Source: Candidatus Flexifilum breve (GTDB lineage: Bacteria > Chloroflexota > Anaerolineae > Aggregatilineales > Phototrophicaceae). From it: DNA of 64,000 nt. The notes under the pieces were generated by a model. That model searched no databases. It saw only the letters and a program-made list of their open reading frames with translations, and was not told where the DNA came from. This document shows positions 1 through 8,866 of the stretch, piece by piece; within the stretch, counting starts at the first letter, position 1, and each line of letters starts with the position of its first letter. Both the position numbers and the translations under genes were made by a program. The stretch is taken from contig JADKGC010000001.1 of the NCBI GenBank assembly GCA_016717205.1, forward strand, positions 186,001-250,000, in the 5' to 3' direction.

Positions 1-81
1 GCGTTTGTCAAGCGAACTGCGGTACACTTCACCGCACAACGATAGCTTTTCACGGATAGCTTCATCGAGGACGAGAGACTT

Positions 82-1344
82 ATGCCCGAAATCGCTGCAC
101 TGCACGCGCTCGAAATACTAGACAGCCGCGGACGCCCCACCCTCTACTGCACCTGCACGCTGACCAGCGGCGCAGTCGGTGCGGGCTCGATTCCGTCTGG
201 CGCGTCGACGGGACGGGCGGAAGCCCACGAACTGCGCGACCGAGATCCACGGCGCTACCGCGGGCTCGGCTGTCAGCAAGCGGTGCACAACGTGAACGAA
301 GTGATCATGCCCGCGCTCAAAGGTCTCCCCTGCGCCGATCAAGCCGTGCTCGATGCCGCCCTCATCGCCCTCGACGGCACGCCGAACAAAGGCCGCCTCG
401 GCGCGAATGCCCTGCTCGCCGTCTCGCTGGCCTTTGCCCGCGCCTGTGCCGCCGATCAGCGCCAGCCGCTCTATGCCTACTTCAGCGCCCTGCTCGGCGA
501 CATGCCGCGGCGCCTGCCCCGCCTGACCGTCAATCTGTTCAGCGGCGGCAAACATGCGGGCGGTCAAGTGGCGATTCAGGATGTGCTGCTCGTGCCGCTC
601 AAGCCGACCAGTATCCGCGAGTCGCTGGCCATGCTGTATGACGTTTACCAGACCGCCGCGGAGTTGATTTTCGAGCGTTATGGGATGCGCCTGCTCACCG
701 CCGACGAAGGCGGCCTGGCGCCCAACTTTCCCGACGACGAGACCATGCTCCGCGACGCGGTCACGGCGATGGAGCGCGCGGGTTATCGCCCCGGTGAAGA
801 TCTGGGCTTGGCGATTGATGTGGCGTCGAGTCATTTCTATGCAGATGGACACTATCACCTGAACGGGCAGAACTTGACCGGGACGGAGATGATCGCGCAG
901 ATCGAGCGCTGGACGCGCGCCTACCCGCTGATCAGCGTGGAGGATGGGCTCTCAGAAGAGGATTGGGCGCACTGGACGCAGTTGACAGCGGCGCTGCCGT
1001 CGCGCGTGCTCACCCTCGGCGATGACCTGCTGTGCACCAACCCGGAACGCATTGGCAAAGCGATTCGCCTGCAAGCGGCGACCGCGCTGCTGCTCAAGGT
1101 CAACCAGATCGGTACGTTCACCGAAGCCGCTCAAGCCGCACGGTTGGCACGGTCGGCGGGCTGGCAGATCGTCGTCAGCGCGCGCAGCGGCGAAACCGAA
1201 GATAACTGGTTAGCGGATCTTGCGGTTGGCTGGCACGGCGATTACATCAAGGTCGGCTCGATCACGCAGTCGGAGCGGTTGGCCAAGTACAACCGTCTGC
1301 TCATGATCGAAGCCGAAACGGGTCTGAGCATCCCGCGTGTGTAG
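82..1344 (+). CDS. enolase-family protein (phosphopyruvate hydratase-like, divergent)
   Basis: A 420-residue protein that follows the enolase fold from end to end. The N-terminal substrate loop (IPSGASTG) is kept, as are GGKHAGG, TADEGGLAPNF, the three metal-ligand motifs (LAIDVASS, SVEDGLSEEDW, LGDDLL) and the catalytic lysine segment LLKVNQIG. Ordinary enolases convert 2-phosphoglycerate to phosphoenolpyruvate in the cytoplasm. Two usually invariant positions differ: the motif normally reading IQE reads IQD, and the normally invariant SHRSGET reads SARSGET, losing the histidine that contacts substrate phosphate (His373 in yeast numbering). The C-terminal lysine motif KVGSITQSERLAKYN is normal. 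It may be an active but altered enolase or a paralogue acting on another substrate. A GAGGACGAGAG stretch lies just upstream of the ATG. Confidence 0.88.
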   Translation: MPEIAALHALEILDSRGRPTLYCTCTLTSGAVGAGSIPSGASTGRAEAHELRDRDPRRYRGLGCQQAVHNVNEVIMPALKGLPCADQAVLDAALIALDGTPNKGRLGANALLAVSLAFARACAADQRQPLYAYFSALLGDMPRRLPRLTVNLFSGGKHAGGQVAIQDVLLVPLKPTSIRESLAMLYDVYQTAAELIFERYGMRLLTADEGGLAPNFPDDETMLRDAVTAMERAGYRPGEDLGLAIDVASSHFYADGHYHLNGQNLTGTEMIAQIERWTRAYPLISVEDGLSEEDWAHWTQLTAALPSRVLTLGDDLLCTNPERIGKAIRLQAATALLLKVNQIGTFTEAAQAARLARSAGWQIVVSARSGETEDNWLADLAVGWHGDYIKVGSITQSERLAKYNRLLMIEAETGLSIPRV

Positions 1345-1360
1345 ACAGACTGTGTCGTTT

Positions 1361-1417
1361 GTAGGGGCAGACCTGTGTGTCTGCCCGCTTTGGGCGCACA
1401 CATAGGTGCGCCCCTAC
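1361..1417. repeat. GTAGGGGC-type intergenic inverted repeat, copy 1
   Basis: An imperfect inverted repeat starts with GTAGGGGCAGACCTGTGTG and ends with AGGTGCGCCCCTAC, so the outer arms pair over about seven bases with further inner pairing. It sits between the convergent enolase and M20 genes, so it may also end transcription from both sides. Related copies are at 24075, 37838 and 53217. Confidence 0.7.
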
Positions 1418-1430
1418 CTGAGACTGTCAG

Positions 1431-2591
1431 TTATGTTTGATTCGACTGGCAAATCCGCGCGATGAGTTCGGCGAGCAAAGCGGTGCGCGGCACGATGCTG
1501 CTCTTGAGGATGTACTCGTTTGGGCTGTGATCCAGTCCACCCACCGGGCCGAGACCGTCCAGCACGGGCAAACCTTCGCTCGCGCAGATCGAACCGTCCG
1601 CCGCGCCGCCCGTCTTCGCACCTTTGAGCGGAAAGCCAAGTTCGGTGGCAATGTCAATCGCCATGCGCTCCAGCCGCTCGACTTCCGCCGTGCGCGGCAT
1701 GGGCGGCAGGCTGTCCTCTTCGACATGCAAGCGAAAGGTGACATCCGGCACAACTGCGCGCGCAAAGATCGCCCGCACCGCCGCTTCGATCTCCGCCAAG
1801 CCCTGCGGCGTGAACGAGCGCCCCTCAAACTTGATCTTGGCGTAATCCGGCACGACATTGCGGAGCTGCCCGCCTTCGATGTAGCCCACATTCACGCTGA
1901 TTTCGCGCGCCGGGTCGTTGAGCGCGTGCAGCGCCTCGATCTGCCGCGCCATGGCGAGAATCGCACTGCGGCCTTTCTCCGGTTCGACGCCGGAATGCGC
2001 CGCCCGCCCAAACGCCTCACCCGTGAAGGCACGAATGCCCTTGCGCGCCGTGACGATATCGCCATTTTCGCGTGCCGCTTCGAGTGTCAGCACCGCATCG
2101 CCCATATGACTGACGCGGCGGATGAGCGGCACGGCGTGGCGCTCATCGATCTCTTCGTCGGAGACGATCAGGAACACGATCTGCTCGTAGTCGTCAAAGC
2201 CGACCGCGTCGAGCGCTTCCAGCGCGTAGATGCCCGCCAGCAAACCGCCCTTCATGTCACACGCGCCGGGGCCGTTGATCACGTCGCCGTTGATGGTGGT
2301 CGGGCGTTTGGCCGCTGTGCCATGGGGGAACACCGTGTCGCTGTGACCAAGCAGCAGCACCCGCCCGCGCCCGCGCCCGCGCCGCACCGCCAGCAGATCG
2401 TCTCCGGCGGCGGCATTGGCGAAGCGCTCGACGGTGAAGCCGCTGCGCTGAAACCGCGCATCCAGCCAATCGACCACATGGTTGACGTCGTCGCGGTCAT
2501 ACGAATACGAGTCCATAGCCGTCAGCGTGATGAGATCGGCCAGATAGTCGGAAAGGCGTGCTTCGAGGTAAGACACCAGCTGCTTCATCAT
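1431..2591 (-). CDS. M20 family metallopeptidase (carboxypeptidase G2/desuccinylase-like)
   Basis: A 386-residue zinc-dependent amidohydrolase of the M20 family, the usual length for it. The metal-site motifs occur in order: HSDTV, GACDMKGG and SDEEI, with the catalytic glutamate pair in the last. The lid (dimerisation) domain lies between, around residues 175-285, including GRAAHSG. There is no signal peptide, so it is cytoplasmic. Family members remove a C-terminal amino acid or cleave N-acyl amino acids such as N-succinyl or N-acetyl derivatives. It could serve as the L-desuccinylase for the racemase and N-acyltransferase encoded about 12-18 kb downstream, but nothing in the sequence proves that link. 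It is not in an operon with its neighbours. Confidence 0.85.
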   Translation of the reverse strand: MMKQLVSYLEARLSDYLADLITLTAMDSYSYDRDDVNHVVDWLDARFQRSGFTVERFANAAAGDDLLAVRRGRGRGRVLLLGHSDTVFPHGTAAKRPTTINGDVINGPGACDMKGGLLAGIYALEALDAVGFDDYEQIVFLIVSDEEIDERHAVPLIRRVSHMGDAVLTLEAARENGDIVTARKGIRAFTGEAFGRAAHSGVEPEKGRSAILAMARQIEALHALNDPAREISVNVGYIEGGQLRNVVPDYAKIKFEGRSFTPQGLAEIEAAVRAIFARAVVPDVTFRLHVEEDSLPPMPRTAEVERLERMAIDIATELGFPLKGAKTGGAADGSICASEGLPVLDGLGPVGGLDHSPNEYILKSSIVPRTALLAELIARICQSNQT

Positions 2592-2671
2592 TTACTCGCT
2601 TTAATCGTCACTGTTTTGGTGGGGATTATCGCAGGCTTTGCGGCAGAGATCGAGCATGGGTTGGATCAAAA

Positions 2672-2705
2672 AACCGCCGACCAGCCTATGAGCTGATCGG
2701 CGGTT
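2672..2705 (-). terminator. rho-independent terminator of the GH51 gene
   Basis: The arms AACCGCCGA and TCGGCGGTT pair over nine bases, with further CAGC/GCTG pairing inside after one mismatch. Read on the minus strand the stem is followed directly by a run of T (GGTTTTTTGATC). It lies 12 bases after the end of the minus-strand arabinofuranosidase gene. Confidence 0.85.
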
Positions 2706-2716
2706 CGGGGGCAAAC

Positions 2717-4228
2717 TTACGCGAGGTCGGTTTCGACCACCGTGAACGAGAGCGGCGGCAGCACCAGTTCAGCGCGGCCGTCCTGCACGACCGGCGGCGC
2801 AACGCGCACGGGCGCAATATTGAACGGGTTCTCGAAGCTGTTGACCGCCTTCGGGTCGGTACCGGAGATCTGATGCACGGCGCTGATCGCGCGCGGGCTG
2901 AGCGCCTGCCAGTTCAGTTCGACCGGGAGGCTGTCCGTCTGGCTGCGGTTGACGATGAACAGCGCGCTCTTGCCCGTCGTTTCGTCATATGAGGCGGACA
3001 CGTCGAGCAGTGGCATATCGCCAAACTTGGGCGTCTCGTAGCGCGGTGACTTCACCGCGACATCCAGTGCCGCGCCGCTCGCCAACTGGCTGAACAGCAT
3101 GATCGGGTAGTAGGTCGTGTGCTTGAGGATGCCATCGCGGGTGGTGTGCAGCGGCGAAATCACGTTGACCGACTGCGCGACGCACGCGATCTTGATGACA
3201 TCGGCACGGCGCAGGAACACGTTCATCCACTGCGCGACCACCAGCATATCTTCCACATTGTAGATTTCTTCGCTGAGGTGCGGCGCTTCCGTCCAGCCAC
3301 CGCGGAAATCGCTCGGCGTGGTCGCCTTGTACCACACATTCCACTCGTCCCACGAGAGGTAGACGTCGTGCTTGGAGCGGCGCTTCGCCTTGATGTAACG
3401 CAGCACGCTCGCCAGCGTATCGACATAGCCTTCAAATTCTGCCGCCAGCGCGAGGAAGCTGGACGTATCATTATCACGGTTGTTGGCATAGTGGTGCATC
3501 GAGTGGTAGTCGACCGCATCCCAGCAGATTTCCAGCGCGGTGCGATCCCAGTCCGGGTACGTCGGCATGTACGCATTCGACGAGCCGCACAGAATGAGGT
3601 TGATGTCCGGGTCGTGCCAGCGCATCATCTTGGCAGCTTCACGCGCCTTCAGACCGTATTCTTCCGCTTCCAGGTGACCGATCTGCCACGGGCCGTCCAT
3701 CTCATTGCCAAGGCACCAGTACTTGACGTTATGCGGATCAGGATAACCGTGTTCAGCGCGGAGCTGCGCGAACTTGGTCTCGGCAGGCGCGTTGCAGTAC
3801 TCGACCAGATCGGCGGCTTCCTGAATTGTACCCGTCCCGAGATTCACGCCGAGCATCGGTTCGGTGTTGATCTGCTTGCAGAAGTCAATGAATTCGTTCG
3901 TGCCGAACTGGTTGGTTTCAATCGACTGCCACGCCAGATCGCGGCGGCGCGGACGCTGATCCCTGGGACCGACGCCGTCTAACCAGCGATAGCCGCTTAG
4001 AAAGTTGCCGCCGGGGTAGCGAATCGAACGATAGTTGATTTCGCGCAGCGCCGCCAGCACGTCGGTGCGCAGCCCGTTGGCGTCGGCGTGCGGCGAGGCG
4101 GGATCATAAATGCCTTCGTAAATCGCCCGCCCCATGTGTTCGAGGAAGCCACTGAACACCAGTGGGGAAATCGAACTGATGGTGCGGTTGGAATCAATAT
4201 AGATTTGGGCTTTGGAAGAATGAGACAT
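2717..4228 (-). CDS. alpha-L-arabinofuranosidase (GH51)
   Basis: A 503-residue glycoside hydrolase that removes terminal alpha-L-arabinofuranose from arabinan, arabinoxylan or oligosaccharides. The general acid/base is Glu176 in CLGNEMDGPW and the nucleophile Glu295 in LSWDEWNVWY, both with the standard GH51 surroundings. The early motif IRYPGGNF and the C-terminal beta-sandwich (about 400-503) complete the family architecture, and the length is typical. There is no signal peptide, so it probably acts on imported arabino-oligosaccharides. It stands alone with its own terminator. With the GH29 and GH31 enzymes near 57-60 kb it adds to a plant cell-wall sugar theme. Confidence 0.93.
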   Translation of the reverse strand: MSHSSKAQIYIDSNRTISSISPLVFSGFLEHMGRAIYEGIYDPASPHADANGLRTDVLAALREINYRSIRYPGGNFLSGYRWLDGVGPRDQRPRRRDLAWQSIETNQFGTNEFIDFCKQINTEPMLGVNLGTGTIQEAADLVEYCNAPAETKFAQLRAEHGYPDPHNVKYWCLGNEMDGPWQIGHLEAEEYGLKAREAAKMMRWHDPDINLILCGSSNAYMPTYPDWDRTALEICWDAVDYHSMHHYANNRDNDTSSFLALAAEFEGYVDTLASVLRYIKAKRRSKHDVYLSWDEWNVWYKATTPSDFRGGWTEAPHLSEEIYNVEDMLVVAQWMNVFLRRADVIKIACVAQSVNVISPLHTTRDGILKHTTYYPIMLFSQLASGAALDVAVKSPRYETPKFGDMPLLDVSASYDETTGKSALFIVNRSQTDSLPVELNWQALSPRAISAVHQISGTDPKAVNSFENPFNIAPVRVAPPVVQDGRAELVLPPLSFTVVETDLA

Positions 4229-4451
4229 AAAAGCGAATTCCCCTTTGTGTCAGCAGTGGTCGATCAAACAGTGACTTCGGCGGCGATCCGCTCGCCGCGG
4301 CGCTGCTGAGCTGTTCTTTAGACCCAATAATTCGGATCAGCTTCAGTTGAGGAGCAGATTATAAAGGGAGGACTCGACAGGCCGCAAGGGGTTTGGTGCA
4401 TTCGAATGCATATTCACAAAAATTGCTCAACTTCGTCTGTTTTACCGCGGT

Positions 4452-5300
4452 TTAGGGCACGTCTTCCGGTCCCAACCGGTCGATGGCGTAGCCGTGTGGA
4501 TACGTCGGATTGTGTTCCTGCGTGAACAAACGCGGCTGGCGGCGCGGCGGCAGCCAGCGGATGATCCGCGCGCGTAGTTTCATCCCGCCCACGGCCAGCA
4601 CTTTCGCCCAACCCGGCGCTTCGGGGTAGCCAAACACGCGGCGCAGCGGTTGATCCATCAAAGCGTACAGGCATGGCTTGATCAGTGGGCGCAGCAGCGC
4701 GGGATACCAATGCAGGAACACGTTGATCGTCGCCTGCCCGATGCGGCGGCTGTATTCGTTCGGCTGGAAATACTTCTGCTCGTAATCCCGGTTAAACTGC
4801 TCAAATTCGGCATACGTCTCCGGGATGTCTTTGATCGCCATGCGCTTACCCACTTCGCGCCAAAAGATGAACTGCGCCTCGCGCTCATTGGGGTCAACTG
4901 GTCGCCAGCCGAAGCGCTCATTCCAGCGAATCGGCTCGTAGATAAATGTCGACAGCGTATAGAGATAATCTTCGTTGTCGATGGCGAAGCGGTGATGCAG
5001 GCGGTTCATCCGCTTGATCGCCGCGCGCCCGCGTTCGCTGTCATACCCATGCTCGACAAACTCCGAGATCAGCAGCGTCGTGTCATCGTAGCGTTTCTGC
5101 CCGCGCTGCTCAAATTCCCCCGTTTCTGCGAGGAGCTGCGCGGTGCGCGGCAGCGCGAAGGTGCGGAACAGCGCAAATTCGAGCGCGCGCTGAATGAGAA
5201 ACGGTGACTCATACGTGCCGACGAGGTACACGATCTCCTGATGATCCAGTACGGGGTCCAGTTGGCGTACCCGGTTCAGAATGGCGTAACGCGCGTTCAT
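4452..5300 (-). CDS. oxygenase MpaB/latex-clearing-protein family (DUF2236)
   Basis: A 282-residue protein resembling the catalytic domain shared by fungal MpaB oxygenases and the bacterial latex-clearing protein (DUF2236). The recognisable block is the helix segment with RGRAAIKRMNRLHHRF followed by NEDYLYTLSTFIYEPIRW. Family members are haem proteins, and the conserved histidines around residues 100-102 are candidate haem-associated positions. It has no clear signal peptide. The C-terminal third (FLHWYPALLRPLIKPCLYALM) is hydrophobic and may touch the membrane. It is monocistronic. The substrate cannot be told from sequence. Confidence 0.7.
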   Translation of the reverse strand: MNARYAILNRVRQLDPVLDHQEIVYLVGTYESPFLIQRALEFALFRTFALPRTAQLLAETGEFEQRGQKRYDDTTLLISEFVEHGYDSERGRAAIKRMNRLHHRFAIDNEDYLYTLSTFIYEPIRWNERFGWRPVDPNEREAQFIFWREVGKRMAIKDIPETYAEFEQFNRDYEQKYFQPNEYSRRIGQATINVFLHWYPALLRPLIKPCLYALMDQPLRRVFGYPEAPGWAKVLAVGGMKLRARIIRWLPPRRQPRLFTQEHNPTYPHGYAIDRLGPEDVP

Positions 5301-5470
5301 GCTGCTCCAGTGATAGTGGATGTGCAGAAGCTACATTGTACGCCAACATCCCCCCACTCGCCTACACTTTACCAATCTTAAGTTGATGTAAAACCGTAAT
5401 TACACATTCATAAACTCGGTAAATTTAATGCTATTTTCACATTCTAAAGGATCTGTGCTCGAAAACAGTC

Positions 5471-5476
5471 TATAAT
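5471..5476 (+). promoter_or_regulatory. candidate -10 box upstream of the histidine kinase
   Basis: A perfect TATAAT lies 51 bases before the kinase start in the most AT-rich stretch of the area (about 5360-5510). No convincing -35 hexamer is seen at the usual spacing, so the call rests on the -10 match and local base composition. Confidence 0.35.
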
Positions 5477-5527
5477 TTAAATTAAGGAAGAATTGAGTAC
5501 TTCCAACTATCGGATTGCATCTCCATT

Positions 5528-7468
5528 ATGAATATCTCTGTAACCAGTTCACAATCCCGACCCCGCGCGTACCTCAGTACGCTGCTCCAATATGCGTTCG
5601 ACTTGATCACCGTTGTGTCGGCGCAGGGGACCATCACTTACCAGAGTCCCTCCGCCGAACGGATCCTCGGATACAGCCCCGACGAGATGATCGGCACAAG
5701 CATCTACGATTACATGGAGGCGGACGAGCGGGAACGCGTGCGCTGTTTGTGGTTGGACTCGGCGGAGACCAGCGAGCTGTGTGTTTTCGAGACCACCTGG
5801 CAGCATAAGCTCGAATTCCCGATCTATCTCGAATGCTGCATCCGGCACGTGGTGAGCGGTATTGACGAAGCGTGGATCATCAACGCCCACGACATCACCG
5901 AACGCAAGGCAATGCAAATGGTGGCTGACGAGCGGAACGCGGTCATCGAACTGTCTAATCTCAAGGTCGAAGAAATGCTCCGGCGGCATACTGCCGATCT
6001 CAACGCAGAAAAGACGCGCATCGAATCGATTCTCGATAACAGCAGCGATGCCATCGTCTTGGCTAACTCCGCTGGACACATCAACCAGACCAATGGGCTG
6101 TTCAATCAACTGTTTGGCCTCGCTCCGGGCGAAATGCTCGATCAGCCACTGGTACTCGCCATCTCTCCAAATCAATGGATTGAATTTAGCGAGGCCCTGA
6201 ACGCCGTGATCGCAACCGGGGAGCGCACGCACATCGACGTGACCGCGTGCCGCGCGGATGGTGGTCAGTTCGCGGCGGACATCGCCCTCGCCCGCCTCCC
6301 TGCCGAACTAAACGGTGACATCGTGTGCAGTCTGCGCGACATCACTGAGCGCAAGCAGATGGAGGAGTCGCTGCGCGCGAACGAGCGCCGTTTCCGCGGT
6401 CTGTTTGAGAACAACAATGATGCGGTCTTCATTATCGGGCTCGACAACATAATTCTCGCCGCGAACACGCGCGCCGTGAACATGCTGCGCTATCCAGTGG
6501 ACGAGATTATCGGCTCGCACGCTTCACGCTTCACTGTCGCTGAGTCAGGTGACAGCTCGGCTGAATCCATGTTCCCGGATTTTTCGTGCGGTTCCGTGCC
6601 GATCTACGAGCGGCAGTTCCGCCGCGCTGACGGGAGCATCATCGAGGCTGAAATCAACGTCGCGCTGGTCTGCGGTGATGACGGTCGCCCCATGCACATT
6701 CAGAGCATCGTGCGCGACATTACCGAGCGCAAGCGCATTGAGCATGAACTGCGCGAGAGTCTGGCGCGTGAAAAAGAACTCGGCGACATGAAGATGCGCT
6801 TCGTCTCCATCGTGTCGCATGAGTTCCGCACGCCCCTCGCCACCATTCAGGCCGCCTCTGATGTTCTGCGCTACTACTCGGTCAAAATGACGCCCGACCA
6901 GATCGACCTGCGCTTCGACAAAATCCAGTCGACGGTCAAGCATATGGTCAGCTTGTTGGAAGACGTGCTCACACTCGGTCAAGCTCAGTCCGGCGTCCTC
7001 ATAGCCAGCCTAGAGCCGATCAATCTTGTGGAGTTCTGCCAGACCGTCCTTGATGATTTGCGGGCGGGCAATACCAAGGGTGGCGAAATCATGTTCGCCT
7101 ATAACGCAGTCGGCGCCGTCTCGGTGGACGCGGACATCAAACTGCTGCGCCAGATCATCACCAATCTCGTGACCAATGCCCGTAAGTACTCACCCAACGG
7201 TGCGCCCGTTCAGGTGCGGCTGACGGAATCGGTCACATCCGCAGTGATCGAAGTCGTGGACAGCGGCATTGGCATCCCCGAGGATGATCAGAAGCATCTT
7301 TTTGAAGCGTTCTACCGGGCGTCCAACACCGGCACCATTTCCGGCACGGGCCTCGGCTTGGCGATCACCAAACGCGCAGTTGAACTGCACGCTGGCACTA
7401 TCTCTGTCAAAAGCACGGTCGGCGTTGGCACGACCTTCATCGTCACCCTTCCCATTCGCATTCACTGA
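5528..7468 (+). CDS. cytoplasmic multi-PAS sensor histidine kinase
   Basis: A 646-residue kinase without membrane segments. Three PAS domains occupy about residues 14-135, 165-285 and 287-405, each ending in a PAC-like DITERK motif. A short coiled linker follows PAS 1 (VADERNAVIELSNLKVEEML). The dimerisation domain carries the phospho-acceptor His431 in IVSHEFRTPLA. The ATPase domain has the N box (NLVTNARKYSPNG), G1 box (DSGIGIPEDD) and G2 box (GTGLGLAITK), so it should be active. It senses an intracellular or diffusible cue, possibly redox, light or a ligand; no cofactor residue is obvious. It is followed after 11 bases by its probable partner regulator. Confidence 0.92.
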   Translation: MNISVTSSQSRPRAYLSTLLQYAFDLITVVSAQGTITYQSPSAERILGYSPDEMIGTSIYDYMEADERERVRCLWLDSAETSELCVFETTWQHKLEFPIYLECCIRHVVSGIDEAWIINAHDITERKAMQMVADERNAVIELSNLKVEEMLRRHTADLNAEKTRIESILDNSSDAIVLANSAGHINQTNGLFNQLFGLAPGEMLDQPLVLAISPNQWIEFSEALNAVIATGERTHIDVTACRADGGQFAADIALARLPAELNGDIVCSLRDITERKQMEESLRANERRFRGLFENNNDAVFIIGLDNIILAANTRAVNMLRYPVDEIIGSHASRFTVAESGDSSAESMFPDFSCGSVPIYERQFRRADGSIIEAEINVALVCGDDGRPMHIQSIVRDITERKRIEHELRESLAREKELGDMKMRFVSIVSHEFRTPLATIQAASDVLRYYSVKMTPDQIDLRFDKIQSTVKHMVSLLEDVLTLGQAQSGVLIASLEPINLVEFCQTVLDDLRAGNTKGGEIMFAYNAVGAVSVDADIKLLRQIITNLVTNARKYSPNGAPVQVRLTESVTSAVIEVVDSGIGIPEDDQKHLFEAFYRASNTGTISGTGLGLAITKRAVELHAGTISVKSTVGVGTTFIVTLPIRIH

Positions 7469-7479
7469 GGCACAAAGCA

Positions 7480-8535
7480 ATGACCAAAATTCTCGTTATC
7501 GAAGATGAAGCTCCCCTCCGCGCGGAAATCACCGACATTCTGTTGTTCGAAGGCTATGATGTGTTGGAAGCGGGGGATGGGCGCGCCGGGCTGGAGCTGG
7601 CGCTCGCGCACAGCCCCACGCTGATCGTGTGTGACATCTCGATGCCCGAACTGGATGGTTATGGCGTGCTCGATCACCTGCGCCGCCACCCGGAACATGC
7701 CCGCACCCCGTTCATCTTCCTGACCGCTCGCGCTGACCGCTCGTTCATGCGACACGGCATGGAACTCGGCGCGGATGACTACCTGACCAAGCCCTTCTCA
7801 CGCGCGGAACTGCTCTCGGCGGTGCATGCCCGCCTCGAACGCTCGTCGGCGATCAACGCGAGTTTCGTCTCGGATCTGGAAGACGCCAAAGCGCAGATCA
7901 CGCGCTTGGTCATGGAAGAGATGCAAGCGCCGCTCGTCCCCATGCGCCTCGTGACCGATATCATTCAGCGGCAGGTCGACAAACTCACCCCGGCCATGCT
8001 GCAGGAACTGATCGCTGGCATGAGCGCGGGCGTGGATCAACTCTCGCGCGTCGTCGATCAGATGGTCTACCTCACGCATCTGGAAACGGGCATCCTCAAG
8101 CAAGAGGTGATTCAGGAAAGCGGCAAGCCCATCAGCCTGAACCAGACCCTGCGCCGCGCCGCCGAGCTCGGTTCGACACTGACGCAGCGCACCGACTCGC
8201 CCGTTCGTGTCCGCACATCGGCTCGTGATGTGCAGGTCTTCGCGCATGCGCAGGCGCTAACCCGCGCGCTAGCAGAGCTGATCGCCGAAGTTGTCAACAG
8301 TTCAATGCCGTCGACCGAGGTCATCATCACGCTCAATGTGAAGCGTGATCAAGCGGTTGTTTCAATTTTGCAGGAACGCTCATTCCAGGGAGGACAGGGG
8401 ATGTCGCTGGGGACCCTCGTCGCGCACGGCATCATCGAAGCACATGGTGGCAAGATCGAGTATCAGGCGATTTCGGAGACGGGCACCGACGTGATCGTCA
8501 GCTTGCCCATGCCCGTACTGCAGCCCGCGAAGTAA
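7480..8535 (+). CDS. response regulator: receiver fused to degenerate histidine-kinase-like module
   Basis: The first 120 or so of 351 residues form a standard receiver domain with acidic residues EDE (8-10), phospho-acceptor Asp52 (IVCDISMPELDG) and Lys104 (YLTKPFS). No DNA-binding or enzymatic output domain follows. Residues about 135-220 resemble a kinase dimerisation domain, but the usual SHELRTPL segment reads MEEMQAPLVPM and has no histidine. Residues about 235-348 look like a worn ATPase domain that keeps GTLVAHGIIEAHGGKIEY but lacks clear N and G1 boxes. It therefore probably works by protein contact, for example by pairing with the upstream kinase. It forms a two-gene operon with that kinase. 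Confidence 0.85.
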   Translation: MTKILVIEDEAPLRAEITDILLFEGYDVLEAGDGRAGLELALAHSPTLIVCDISMPELDGYGVLDHLRRHPEHARTPFIFLTARADRSFMRHGMELGADDYLTKPFSRAELLSAVHARLERSSAINASFVSDLEDAKAQITRLVMEEMQAPLVPMRLVTDIIQRQVDKLTPAMLQELIAGMSAGVDQLSRVVDQMVYLTHLETGILKQEVIQESGKPISLNQTLRRAAELGSTLTQRTDSPVRVRTSARDVQVFAHAQALTRALAELIAEVVNSSMPSTEVIITLNVKRDQAVVSILQERSFQGGQGMSLGTLVAHGIIEAHGGKIEYQAISETGTDVIVSLPMPVLQPAK

Positions 8536-8578
8536 CAACCTCGCCAGCTCGTCTTCGTATCCCCCAGCTCGAACCGAC

Positions 8579-8609
8579 AACCGGTCGCCTGCAGCACAGG
8601 CGGCCGGTT
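8579..8609. terminator. bidirectional terminator-like hairpin
   Basis: Arms AACCGGTCGCCTG and CAGGCGGCCGGTT pair over 13 positions (one G-U) around a five-base loop. It lies 44 bases after the response regulator and directly beyond the end of a decayed minus-strand gene. No long T run follows, so termination strength is uncertain. Confidence 0.6.
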
Positions 8610-8612
8610 CTG

Positions 8613-8838
8613 TTATACGCTGCGAGGAACAGCCAGAAAGTGCGCGACGTTCCAGTTGAGCTTCGGGTAGTTGTTGGCATCCTGCCAGAAGACCACCCTA
8701 CAGCACCCTTTCTGGTCGCCGCTCGCTCACCATTGGCAGCGGCGCTTGACCACCGTAGGCCCACAGTTCGCCGTTCGCCCCGCCGAGCGTGTGCATCACA
8801 AAGGCGTTGCCGTCCGGCAGCACCTTGTTGATTTGCGC
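8613..8838 (-). pseudogene. C-terminal remnant of an unidentified protein
   Basis: Two minus-strand frames join to give a plausible protein end. The first reads NKVLPDGNAFVMHTLGG then GELWAYGGQAPLPMVSERR and stops near 8698. The second, one frame over, reads FWQDANNYPKLNWNVAHF and ends LAVPRSV at 8613. The amino-acid composition looks like real protein in both pieces. I do not recognise the family. The 5' part is missing and the coding sequence ends at the junction with the sugar-transferase remnant. Confidence 0.4.
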
Positions 8839-8866
8839 ACGACATCGGCGAGCGCCGCACAGCAAT

